64,000 nt of DNA from the NCBI RefSeq assembly GCF_000785435.2, contig NZ_JTDB02000009.1, forward strand, positions 1-64,000, in the 5' to 3' direction. Numbering within the stretch: position 1 is the stretch's first letter; every line of letters begins with the position of its first letter. Below the pieces are notes generated by a model. That model did no database searches. It worked only from the letters and a program-made list of their open reading frames with translations, and was not told where the DNA came from. Of the stretch, positions 28,598 through 35,224 are shown piece after piece. The position numbers and the translations under genes are program-made. The DNA is from Paraburkholderia sacchari. Its GTDB lineage: Bacteria > Pseudomonadota > Gammaproteobacteria > Burkholderiales > Burkholderiaceae.

Positions 28598-29098
28598 TCA
28601 TGCCGTCACGCTTGCCGGGCGGTCATCGGCTGTTTTGGCCTCGGGCGCTGCCGCCCGCGCGGGCACCAGCAGCACGGGGCGGCACGCACTGCGCAGCACG
28701 CGCTCCGCGACGCTGCCGAGCATCAGCCGCTGCACGCCGCGGCGCCCGTGCGTGCCCATGACGATCAGATCCGCGCCCCAGTTGGCGGCGGTGCGTTCGA
28801 TGCATTGCGCGATGTCTTCCACGCCCAGTTCGACTTCGGCCGTGCGCGGCGCGCCTTTCACGCCCGCGGCTGTCATGCGCGCCTGGGCGTCGGTGCTGAT
28901 CAGCCGGCTCTCTTCGACGTATGCATCGCGGACGATCGACGGATCGAAGCCCGGCACGTCGTAAGCGAGCATCGGCATGTCGATCACGTAAAGGGGCTGC
29001 AGCTCCGCGCCACTGTCGCGCGCGAGCTGGATCGCGGCATCGAGCGCCGTGGAAGCGGTCCGGCTGCCGTCGAGTGCAACGAGAATGCGTGAATACAT
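28598..29098 (-). CDS. Universal stress protein, single domain
   Basis: This 166-residue UspA-fold protein begins MYSRILVALDGSRTASTALD and has the ATP-binding signature VMGTHGRRGVQRLMLGSVAERVL near residues 112-132. The intact G-2x-G-9x-GS motif predicts nucleotide binding. It follows the two-domain Usp gene on the same strand with a 51-bp gap, so both likely share the FNR-controlled promoter near 30,100. A basic, alanine-rich tail of about 20 residues extends beyond the fold. Confidence 0.9.
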   Translation of the reverse strand: MYSRILVALDGSRTASTALDAAIQLARDSGAELQPLYVIDMPMLAYDVPGFDPSIVRDAYVEESRLISTDAQARMTAAGVKGAPRTAEVELGVEDIAQCIERTAANWGADLIVMGTHGRRGVQRLMLGSVAERVLRSACRPVLLVPARAAAPEAKTADDRPASVTA

Positions 29099-29149
29099 GG
29101 TGTGCCTCCAGGCGCGTCAGGGGACTCGGGAACAGGGGCTCGCGGCCGT

Positions 29150-29989
29150 TCAGTGGGACATGAGCACGGGCAGCGTCATCGTGCTCAGGATCGAGCGCGT
29201 CGCGCCGCCCAGCACGGTTTCCTGCAGCCGCGCGTGGCCGTACGCCCCCATCACGAGCAGGTCGAATCCGCCATCCGCGGCGTGGCTGAGCAGCGCGTCG
29301 CCGGTGGATTCCGAGGCGCCTCGGTCGATGTGGGCGATGTCCACCGTGTTCGCGCCATGGCGTGCGAGCATGGCCGCCAGATCCGTGCACGAAGCCGGAG
29401 AAGCCGCGGACTTGAAGGTGCTCGATGTGGCGGCAATCGTGACGTGCGCGGCGCGCGCGATGAACGGAATCGCATCGTGAACCGCGCGCGTCGCCTCGCG
29501 GCTGCCGTTCCACGCGATCAGCACGCGCTCGCCGGTCGATTCGAAGTAGCCGGTGTATGGCATCACGAGCACGGGGCCGCCGGCGCCCAGCACGACGGAT
29601 TCGGCGAAATGATCGGCCACGTAGGCTTCCGGTTCGCTCAGATCGGTTTGTCCGATGATCGTCAGGTCGGAGGTGCGGCTGCGCTGCGTGACGGCGGCGA
29701 TCGGTGCGTCCCCGGCGGCCAGCCACGCGCCCTCGACCTGCGCGCGTGCCAGCTCCGCATGAAACAGCCGCTCGATCGCGGCGCGCTGCTCCGCCCGGAG
29801 TTTGCGGTGCGCGTCGTAGTAGTCGGCCGTGCCCGCCATGACATGGAATTCGCGCGGGCTCGGCTCGAAGACGGCGAACAGGCCGTTCAGATGCGAGCCA
29901 TACGTGCGCGCGAGCTTCAACGCGAGCGAGAGCCGTGCGCTGGCGCGCGCGCTCGTATCCAGATGAACCGTCAAGGTCTTGTAGGTCAT
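29150..29989 (-). CDS. Universal stress protein, tandem two-domain
   Basis: The 279-residue protein has two Usp folds: MTYKTLTVHLDTSARASARLS starts the first and VLIAWNGSREATRAVHDA the second. The C-terminal domain has VMGAYGHARLQETVLGGATRSIL, a variant nucleotide motif. It ends in LPVLMSH, a tail shared by the two-domain Usps at 40864, 41732 and 46015, so these four are one paralogous set. The FNR box at 30098-30111 faces it. Confidence 0.9.
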   Translation of the reverse strand: MTYKTLTVHLDTSARASARLSLALKLARTYGSHLNGLFAVFEPSPREFHVMAGTADYYDAHRKLRAEQRAAIERLFHAELARAQVEGAWLAAGDAPIAAVTQRSRTSDLTIIGQTDLSEPEAYVADHFAESVVLGAGGPVLVMPYTGYFESTGERVLIAWNGSREATRAVHDAIPFIARAAHVTIAATSSTFKSAASPASCTDLAAMLARHGANTVDIAHIDRGASESTGDALLSHAADGGFDLLVMGAYGHARLQETVLGGATRSILSTMTLPVLMSH

Positions 29990-30097
29990 GGCAGGGCTCC
30001 GGGAAGGGGAAGCGGCAATCGGGGGAGCGGCAATCGCGGCCCGCCCCGAAGCGGGCGACGAATTGATTCGAGTCTAAGAATGGGCGCCCCATCGCCC

Positions 30098-30111
30098 TTG
30101 ATTTAAATCAA
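30098..30111 (-). promoter_or_regulatory. FNR box for the Usp pair (minus strand)
   Basis: TTGATTTAAATCAA is a fully symmetric FNR consensus palindrome. On the minus strand TAGACT (30076-30071) lies 35 nt from the box edge, giving a predicted start near 30063 and a box centre at -41.5. It would drive the two Usp genes at 29989 and 29098. Confidence 0.82.
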
Positions 30112-30177
30112 GCGTCTGCTCGTGGCACGCGACCGCGCGACAGCACGGCGCCAATGCGCCTGGCAAGAGCCCGAGCA

Positions 30178-30191
30178 TTGAGCCAGATCAA
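30178..30191 (+). promoter_or_regulatory. FNR box for hsp20 (plus strand)
   Basis: TTGAGCCAGATCAA matches the FNR consensus except for one inner base. TAGATT at 30213-30218 is 35 nt from the box edge, predicting a start near 30226 and a roughly 107-nt leader for hsp20. With the box at 30098 it forms a divergent, two-box regulatory region of 343 bp. Confidence 0.8.
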
Positions 30192-30332
30192 TTGAGAAAA
30201 GCCGCGTGTTCTTAGATTGAAGACGGAGCGCGCCGCAGCGTGCGGTGCGCAAGGTGTGGGCACAAGCCCAGTCGGCCGGACGGTTCGATGAGCGGGCCGT
30301 GCGGCAACTCACAGCTCAAAGGAGAAATGGCG

Positions 30333-30767
30333 ATGAGCAATCTGACACGTTACGACCCGTTTTCGATCGAGCCGGTTTCCGACTTGTTTCAAGGGCTTTT
30401 CCGCCCGATGCGTGGACTGCTCGCGGCGGAGGACAACGATCTGGCGGCGATGAAGATCGACGTGACCGAGAGCGATAAGGCCTACACGGTCAAGGCGGAA
30501 TTGCCGGGCGTGAACAAGCAGGACATCGACGTGAAGATCGACGGCAATGTGGTGTCGATCCACGCGAAGGTCGAACGCAACACCGAACAGAAGGAAGGCG
30601 AGCGGGTCATCCGCCGCGAGCGTTATAGCGGTGCGTTTGCGCGTTCGTTCTCGCTGGCGGGCGATATCGACGAGAGCACGGCGAGCGCCCAGTATCAGGA
30701 TGGCGTGCTGTCGCTGACGCTGCCGAAGAAGGCCCCGACGGAGCATAAGCGCCTGCAGGTCGAGTAA
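30333..30767 (+). CDS. Small heat-shock protein, Hsp20/alpha-crystallin family
   Basis: The 144-residue protein has an alpha-crystallin domain at about residues 40-130 (MKIDVTESDKAYTVKAELPG, then the GAFARSFSLAGDID strand and the GVLSLTLPKK motif). The C-terminal end is short. AAAGGAG lies eight bases before the ATG at 30333; an ATG at 30327 is too close to it. It is an ATP-independent holdase that prevents aggregation of unfolding proteins. Its pairing with Usps under an FNR box parallels HspX in the mycobacterial dormancy regulon. Confidence 0.95.
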   Translation: MSNLTRYDPFSIEPVSDLFQGLFRPMRGLLAAEDNDLAAMKIDVTESDKAYTVKAELPGVNKQDIDVKIDGNVVSIHAKVERNTEQKEGERVIRRERYSGAFARSFSLAGDIDESTASAQYQDGVLSLTLPKKAPTEHKRLQVE

Positions 30768-30837
30768 GCGCTGCAAGGCTTGAAGGGGAGGTCGGCGCGT
30801 CGACCTGTGCGGGGCGCGCACGGCGCGCGCCGGGGTG

Positions 30838-30865
30838 GCGCAGGGGTTACGCTCTGCGCTTTTTT
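30838..30865 (+). terminator. Rho-independent terminator after hsp20
   Basis: GCGCAG (30838-30843) and CTGCGC (30854-30859) form a stem around a 10-base loop, followed by six Ts. It lies 71 bp after the hsp20 stop and separates it from the Usp-like gene at 30953. Confidence 0.6.
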
Positions 30866-30952
30866 CTTCCTTGCGCGTGCGGGCCATCCGCAAGACACAC
30901 AAGGCGCGTGCCGGCGCGAGACGGTGCGCGCTTATGCCGGGGGAGTCAAAAA

Positions 30953-31807
30953 ATGAAGCGTTCCGCCACTCTATCGATCGGCATGCCAGTCGTTGCGCCG
31001 TTCTCGCGCGTAGTTGCCCTGATGACTGGACGTGAACACATGGCTTCGCTGCTCGACTGCGTGGCCGGCTGGGCACTGCATGGCGCGCGCGTGCACGTGT
31101 GCATCGCGGCAACGGCGTCCGGGCCTGCGGATGCGGAGGCGGGAGCCCGTCCCGCGCAGGACGCCGTCAAGCGGATTCCGCTGAGCGCAACCGTCGATGC
31201 GGCCTGCGAGACGCTCGCGCGGTGCGGCATCGAAGCCCATTCTGAGATCCTCGAACGGAACGAGGGCGAGGGGCAGACAGAAGCGTTCGCGCGCGCCATG
31301 CGCGCCTGGCAGGCGGATCTCGCGATTGGCGCGCCCTCGGACCCGGTCGCGCTCGCGGGCGCGTCGCGGTGTTCCGTGCTGGTGCTGCCGCAGCCTTTCG
31401 CGCGCCGATCCCGGGTGCCGCCGCAGCGCATTTTCGTCGCGAGCGACGGGAGCGCCGCGTCGGCGGTCGCGGTTCGGCAAGCCGCGCGCGTCGCGCCCGC
31501 GGGCGCGGCGCTGCGGGTGGGCTATCTGGCCTGCGACCCGGCGTCGGCGCGGCATCCCGAAGACTTCGAAGCGGTCGTTCTGCCGGCGCGGCACGATGGC
31601 GACGCCGCCGCGCACGCGATCGTCGAGGCCGCGCTGCAATGGCGCGCCGACCTGCTCGTGCTGGGCACGCGCGGCGGCCATGAGGGCGGGCGGTGGCGCT
31701 TCGGGAGCGTCGCGGCCGAGGTCGCGCAACGTACCGTATTGCCGCTGCTGCTCGTGCCGCAGCTTTCGGGACCGGCGTCGCTCGCGGGCGCGAGCGGCAT
31801 CCATTGA
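30953..31807 (+). CDS. Degenerate two-domain universal stress protein
   Basis: The 284-residue protein has two Usp-like halves. The C-terminal half shows RIFVASDGSAASAVAVRQAARVAP and VLGTRGGHEGGRWRFGSVAAEVA, an intact-looking nucleotide motif with an insertion. The N-terminal half is eroded, keeping only the fold pattern. GGGGGAG precedes the ATG. It differs from the PVLMSH-ending Usps and is probably a separate lineage. It follows the hsp20 terminator, and no FNR box was seen in the 185-bp gap. Confidence 0.78.
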   Translation: MKRSATLSIGMPVVAPFSRVVALMTGREHMASLLDCVAGWALHGARVHVCIAATASGPADAEAGARPAQDAVKRIPLSATVDAACETLARCGIEAHSEILERNEGEGQTEAFARAMRAWQADLAIGAPSDPVALAGASRCSVLVLPQPFARRSRVPPQRIFVASDGSAASAVAVRQAARVAPAGAALRVGYLACDPASARHPEDFEAVVLPARHDGDAAAHAIVEAALQWRADLLVLGTRGGHEGGRWRFGSVAAEVAQRTVLPLLLVPQLSGPASLAGASGIH

Positions 31808-31808
31808 A

Positions 31809-31822
31809 TTGATATGCGTCAA
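31809..31822 (+). promoter_or_regulatory. FNR box for the DUF1488 operon
   Basis: TTGATATGCGTCAA (TTGAT-N4-GTCAA) starts two bases after the stop of the preceding gene. TATCCT at 31844-31849 is 35 nt from the box edge, giving a predicted start near 31857, upstream of three small genes. Confidence 0.78.
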
Positions 31823-31904
31823 CGGGTGCGGCACGCCGAACCGTATCCTGAATTTAATCGCCGGCGTGAATGGCTTGTCGCCGACGCGGTGAGGAGATCG
31901 GGTC

Positions 31905-32183
31905 ATGGAAATTTCGTTCCCACAGATGGCGCCCCAGTACGATTCGGAGTGCTACACCCTGGTGTTCCCCGTTCAGGTGGACGGCAAGCGGATTCAGTGC
32001 GGCATCACCGCCGAGGCGCTCGAAGACCATTTCGGCGCGGCGTCGATTCGCGAGCCGGATCTCGTCGCGGCATTTTGCGCGCATCGCGGCGCCATCGAGG
32101 ACGCCGCGGCCACGCTGATCGAAGCCACCCACGGCGTGCCGGTCCTGCTGCACAGCGGCGTGTTCCGCGTTTGTGGCCGATGA
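31905..32183 (+). CDS. DUF1488-family small protein
   Basis: The 92-residue protein matches the DUF1488 pattern: ISFPQMAPQYDSECYTLVFPVQVDGKRIQCGITAEALEDHFGA is close to the family core (quoted only to show the F-x-V-D-G and EALEDHFG positions, about residues 22-45). Function unknown. GGAGATCGGGTC precedes the ATG. It is the first gene behind an FNR box and is followed on the same strand by two other small soluble proteins. Confidence 0.78.
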   Translation: MEISFPQMAPQYDSECYTLVFPVQVDGKRIQCGITAEALEDHFGAASIREPDLVAAFCAHRGAIEDAAATLIEATHGVPVLLHSGVFRVCGR

Positions 32184-32253
32184 TGCGCGCCGCCATGTAC
32201 GCCGCTTTGTACGCCATCGCTTGCGCCACCCGCCACGAGACGGAGATCGGGTC

Positions 32254-32493
32254 ATGACACTCAAGGGCACAGTCAACTCGGGCACGTGGATCGTCGAAGC
32301 GATCACGTCGCCCGCACCGCAGGGCGGTTTTACCTGCCATATCAGCATTACGCAGAGCGAGCCGGAACAGCCGTTTGGCCATGCGTTCGCACATCATCGG
32401 ACCTTCGACACGGAGGCCGCCGCAGTGCTGGATGGTTTGCGCGAGGGCATGCTGTGGGTCGATCTCAAGAACCTGCATGTGTTTCGCGTATAG
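32254..32493 (+). CDS. Hypothetical 79-residue protein
   Basis: The protein starts MTLKGTVNSGTWIVEAI at 32254 after GGAGATCGGGTC, the same ribosome-site sequence used by the DUF1488 gene 70 bp upstream. It has no signal peptide or membrane helix; the composition suggests a small alpha/beta protein (FTCHISITQSEPEQPFGHAF). It belongs to no family I recognise. Strand and spacing place it in the DUF1488 operon. Confidence 0.7.
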   Translation: MTLKGTVNSGTWIVEAITSPAPQGGFTCHISITQSEPEQPFGHAFAHHRTFDTEAAAVLDGLREGMLWVDLKNLHVFRV

Positions 32494-32546
32494 GCCGCGC
32501 GCAGGGCTGGAAGTTGAAGAGCAGGACAAGGCAGGGAGCCAGTGCG

Positions 32547-32888
32547 ATGGGACTGGGAATGCAAATTGTGTATCTGGGCTTTGCGGGCACCGCTGCCATC
32601 GAGGCTGAAGCCGGCGTGCAGCTATTGCGTCTCGAACGGTTCAGCGGCTTGCTCAAAGCCTGTCATCTCGCCATCGAGTCGGTGCGCAAGGCGGATCATG
32701 CCGATGTCTACGATGTGCGGCTCGATCTCCTTTCCGCCGCGAGCGAGCTCAAACCTATCGTTCATTGCACCGGCGCCGATCCGATCGCCGCCATGCGCGA
32801 AGCCTTCGATGCCGCCGAGTACGAACTGCGCCGCGCAGTCCGAAGCGCGGGCGCGGCGCAGGACGGCCGCATGCGGCGCGATCATTGA
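32547..32888 (+). CDS. Ribosome hibernation factor-like (HPF/RaiA-type) protein
   Basis: The 113-residue protein follows the HPF/YfiA layout: an opening strand MQIVYLGFAGTAAIEAEAGV, then LLRLERFSGLLKACHLAIE, a third strand YDVRLDLLSAASELKPIVH, and a closing helix DPIAAMREAFDAAEYELRRAV. HPF-type proteins dimerise or inactivate idle ribosomes. GGGAG precedes the ATG. Similarity is by pattern, not high identity. A hibernation factor in an FNR-controlled operon fits survival without growth. Confidence 0.65.
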   Translation: MGLGMQIVYLGFAGTAAIEAEAGVQLLRLERFSGLLKACHLAIESVRKADHADVYDVRLDLLSAASELKPIVHCTGADPIAAMREAFDAAEYELRRAVRSAGAAQDGRMRRDH

Positions 32889-32933
32889 GATTGAGAGCGG
32901 ATCGGGCGATCCGAAAGCGTTGCCCAAGCGTTT

Positions 32934-32955
32934 CCGGCCGCGAGGACGCGGCCGG
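32934..32955. terminator. Perfect hairpin between convergent genes
   Basis: CCGGCCGCG (32934-32942), loop AGGA and CGCGGCCGG (32947-32955) form a perfect 9-bp stem in the 99-bp gap between convergent genes. There is no T-run on either side, so it may be a bidirectional, Rho-assisted terminator or a transcript-end stabiliser. Confidence 0.45.
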
Positions 32956-32987
32956 GCTGGCCTGCTGGCTACTGACTGGTTATTTGG

Positions 32988-33407
32988 CTACTGGCTCAGC
33001 ACCCACTGGACGAGCTTGCGCGCGTCCTCGGCCGAAAGCGGTCCGCCCCGATCCTCGGGCAATGGCATGGCCATGTCGCCCCAGTGAGCCTTGCCGCCAT
33101 GCCTGAGCTTTTCCACCAGCATCGTGGTTGCGTTGGGCTTGTCGCGGTAGCGCTCCGCGATCTGGTGGAACGAAGGGGCGAGAAAGGGTTCGTCCGACGT
33201 ATGGCAGAACATGCAGTGCTGCTGATCGACCAGATCGGTCGGCTCCGCGACCTGGGCGAACGCGCTGGCCGCCGGCAGGGAAACCGCCAGCGCCGCAGCC
33301 GCGCGCACGAGGATGGCGCGTACCGGAAGGCGGCCCGGCATGCGCCGCCGCGCAATGGCGGCCGGCGTAGCGGCTGGGATAGCGGCTGGAATGCGTTGAT
33401 AAGGCAT
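32988..33407 (-). CDS. Periplasmic c-type cytochrome, monohaem
   Basis: The protein has 139 residues from the ATG at 33407 (GGAG upstream). A long N-terminal region ends in a signal peptide (VRAAAALAVSLPAASAFA). The single haem site is Cys65-Met-Phe-Cys68-His69 (CMFCH). Downstream methionines 112 and 114 (GDMAMP) are candidate sixth ligands, as in cytochrome c551/c552. It likely shuttles electrons in the periplasm under low oxygen. The FNR box at 33487-33500 lies upstream. The physiological partner is not in the window. Confidence 0.88.
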   Translation of the reverse strand: MPYQRIPAAIPAATPAAIARRRMPGRLPVRAILVRAAAALAVSLPAASAFAQVAEPTDLVDQQHCMFCHTSDEPFLAPSFHQIAERYRDKPNATTMLVEKLRHGGKAHWGDMAMPLPEDRGGPLSAEDARKLVQWVLSQ

Positions 33408-33486
33408 GGCGGGTCTCCTGGCGCGGCGCTCAGGCCGCAAAGGCTGGCTGTCTCGGCCCATGCTCTCATTGGAGGGCGCCATGCCG

Positions 33487-33500
33487 TTGACCTGAGTCAA
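33487..33500 (-). promoter_or_regulatory. FNR box for the cytochrome c gene
   Basis: TTGACCTGAGTCAA (TTGAC-N4-GTCAA) is symmetric at its five-base ends. On the minus strand GAGCAT (33465-33460) lies 35 nt from the box edge, consistent with class II activation of the cytochrome gene. Confidence 0.7.
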
Positions 33501-33555
33501 TCGCCGGATCTATCGCTGCGTCGATCGGATAAGAGCGGGATAAGAGCGGCGCGGA

Positions 33556-34344
33556 TCACACGCGGGAAAGACCTTCCGAATCGACGATGCGGATCTGCTT
33601 GCCGCTCGGCTCGACCAGCCCGTCCCGGTGAAAGCGCGAAAACATCCGGCTCACGGTTTCGAGCTTCATGCCGAGGAAGCAGCCGATTTCCTCACGGCTC
33701 ATCTTCAGATTGAACTGCGCGCCGGAGTAGCCCCGCGTGCGAAAGCGCGCGGCGAGATCGAGCAGAAAGGTCGCTAGCCGCTGCTCCGCGGTCATCGTGC
33801 CCAGCAGCATCATGAGGCTCGATTCGCGCACGATTTCGCCGCTCATCAACTGGTAGAAATGGCGTTGCATGCGCCGGCTCTCGCGGCAGAGCGTCTCGAA
33901 CTGGCCGAACGGAATGATGCAGACCGTGCTGTCCTCGAGTGCGATCGCATCGCAGTTGTGCGTGCCGGCGCATACGCCGTCGAGGCCGAGCGGCTCGCCC
34001 GGAATCTGGAAGCCCGTGACCTGCTCGCGGCCATCGCGATGCATGACGACCGTCTTGAATGAGCCAGTGCGCACGGCATACAGGCTCTGGAATGCATCGT
34101 GGGTGCGAAACAGCGCTTCGCCGCGCCGCACGTTGCGGGTCGTGAGGACCACGGTATCCAGTTGCTGAAGTTCGTCGGAGGTGAGATCCGCGGGCATGCA
34201 GACCGCGCGCAGCGAGCAGGTGGAGCAGCGCGAGGCCGGGCGGCGCGGGGCCGCTTCCCGTACCGCGGGCTGCAGCATGATCACTGGCCAGGGCAGCTCA
34301 GAGGGGGCAGGCACGGAGGACTCGCAGACGGGCTCGGCATACAT
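33556..34344 (-). CDS. fnr: FNR-type oxygen-sensing transcription factor (Crp/Fnr family)
   Basis: The protein has 262 residues from the ATG at 34344 (GGAG upstream). It has the N-terminal cysteine cluster C40-x2-C43-x5-C49 and a fourth cysteine, C125 (LDGVCAG), as required for the oxygen-labile 4Fe-4S centre. A cyclic-nucleotide-like beta-roll and dimer helix follow. The winged HTH has EEIGCFLGMKLETVSRMF; its E-x-x-S-R recognition residues specify TTGAT half-sites. This fits exactly the boxes found around the island, making it the prime candidate activator. Its own promoter region has no FNR box but carries the AAGTGATGTAGG/CCTACAGG element. Confidence 0.93.
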   Translation of the reverse strand: MYAEPVCESSVPAPSELPWPVIMLQPAVREAAPRRPASRCSTCSLRAVCMPADLTSDELQQLDTVVLTTRNVRRGEALFRTHDAFQSLYAVRTGSFKTVVMHRDGREQVTGFQIPGEPLGLDGVCAGTHNCDAIALEDSTVCIIPFGQFETLCRESRRMQRHFYQLMSGEIVRESSLMMLLGTMTAEQRLATFLLDLAARFRTRGYSGAQFNLKMSREEIGCFLGMKLETVSRMFSRFHRDGLVEPSGKQIRIVDSEGLSRV

Positions 34345-34486
34345 GACAGTCTCCAGTTCATCGCGCGAGGTGCGCGTGGGATTCACGCTGCATCGGGCGA
34401 ATCAGTTTGGTTTCCATGCAGGCAGTATCGGCGACGCCATCTCGGAAATAAATCGGCGGCGATGGAAAGCAGCGTACGCAGGATAG

Positions 34487-34512
34487 AAGTGATGTAGGGC
34501 AATTCCTACAGG
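34487..34512. promoter_or_regulatory. Candidate response-regulator site upstream of fnr
   Basis: AAGTGATGTAGG (34487-34498), six bases, then CCTACAGG (34505-34512) includes a TGTAGG/CCTACA inverted repeat. The same 12-mer and octamer recur upstream of pfkB at 44663-44709. It lies in the 232-bp gap between fnr and the response-regulator gene. NarL/FixJ-type regulators bind such short dyads, but the assignment is inferred. Confidence 0.5.
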
Positions 34513-34576
34513 CGTGCGGCAATGCGACGCTGAGCCCTGCGGCGACGCACCGCTGGCAGGGCTCGGGGCTCAGGGT

Positions 34577-35224
34577 TCAGGGCTCGTCCTGATCGTCGAG
34601 CAGCTTGTGGCGCAGGGCATAGCGCACGAGGGCGGCCTCGTGCGGCATCTCCATCTTTTCGAGAATGCGCACCTTGTAGGTGCTGACGGTCTTCGCGCTC
34701 ACGCAGAGCGCGTGAGCGATTTCGCCGATGGTTTCCCCGTTGGCGAGACGCCGGAACACCTCGAACTCGCGGTCGGAGAGCCGCTGATGCGGCAGCGTGT
34801 CGGAGGGCTCGTTCAGGCTTTGTGCGAAGCGCTCGGCCATGGCCATGCTCACGTAGACGCCGCCTGTCGCGACTTTCGTAACGGCGTTCACGAGTTCCGC
34901 GCTGGCGCTTTCCTTGGTGAGATAGCCCGAGGCGCCGGCCTTGAACGCGCGCACCGCGTATTGCTGCTCGGCGTGCATGGTCAGCACGAGAATGCGCAGC
35001 GCGGGCCGTTCGTCCTTGATCTGCTTGATGAGATCCACGCCGCTGCGTCCCGGCATGGAAAGATCGAGCACCAGCACCTTGGCGGCGCGCTCGCGCACGA
35101 GCGCGAGCGTGGTGGCGCCGTCGCAGCCTTCGCCCACGACTTCGAAATCGTGCGCGTCCTCGAGGATGCGGCGCAGACCGTCGCGCACGAGCGCGTGGTC
35201 GTCGGCGAGGATCACCTGGATCAT
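34577..35224 (-). CDS. NarL/FixJ-family response regulator
   Basis: The 215-residue protein has a receiver domain (acidic pair ADDH at 8-9, phospho-acceptor Asp54 in LVLDLSMPG, Lys104 in YLTKES) and a C-terminal LuxR-type HTH (LSDREFEVFRRLANGETIGEIAHALCVSAKTVS, about residues 148-182). The ATG overlaps the kinase stop (ATGA) and has GAGGAG upstream, so kinase and regulator are translationally coupled. DosR is of the same regulator class. Likely targets are the island genes carrying the CCTACAGG element. Confidence 0.93.
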   Translation of the reverse strand: MIQVILADDHALVRDGLRRILEDAHDFEVVGEGCDGATTLALVRERAAKVLVLDLSMPGRSGVDLIKQIKDERPALRILVLTMHAEQQYAVRAFKAGASGYLTKESASAELVNAVTKVATGGVYVSMAMAERFAQSLNEPSDTLPHQRLSDREFEVFRRLANGETIGEIAHALCVSAKTVSTYKVRILEKMEMPHEAALVRYALRHKLLDDQDEP

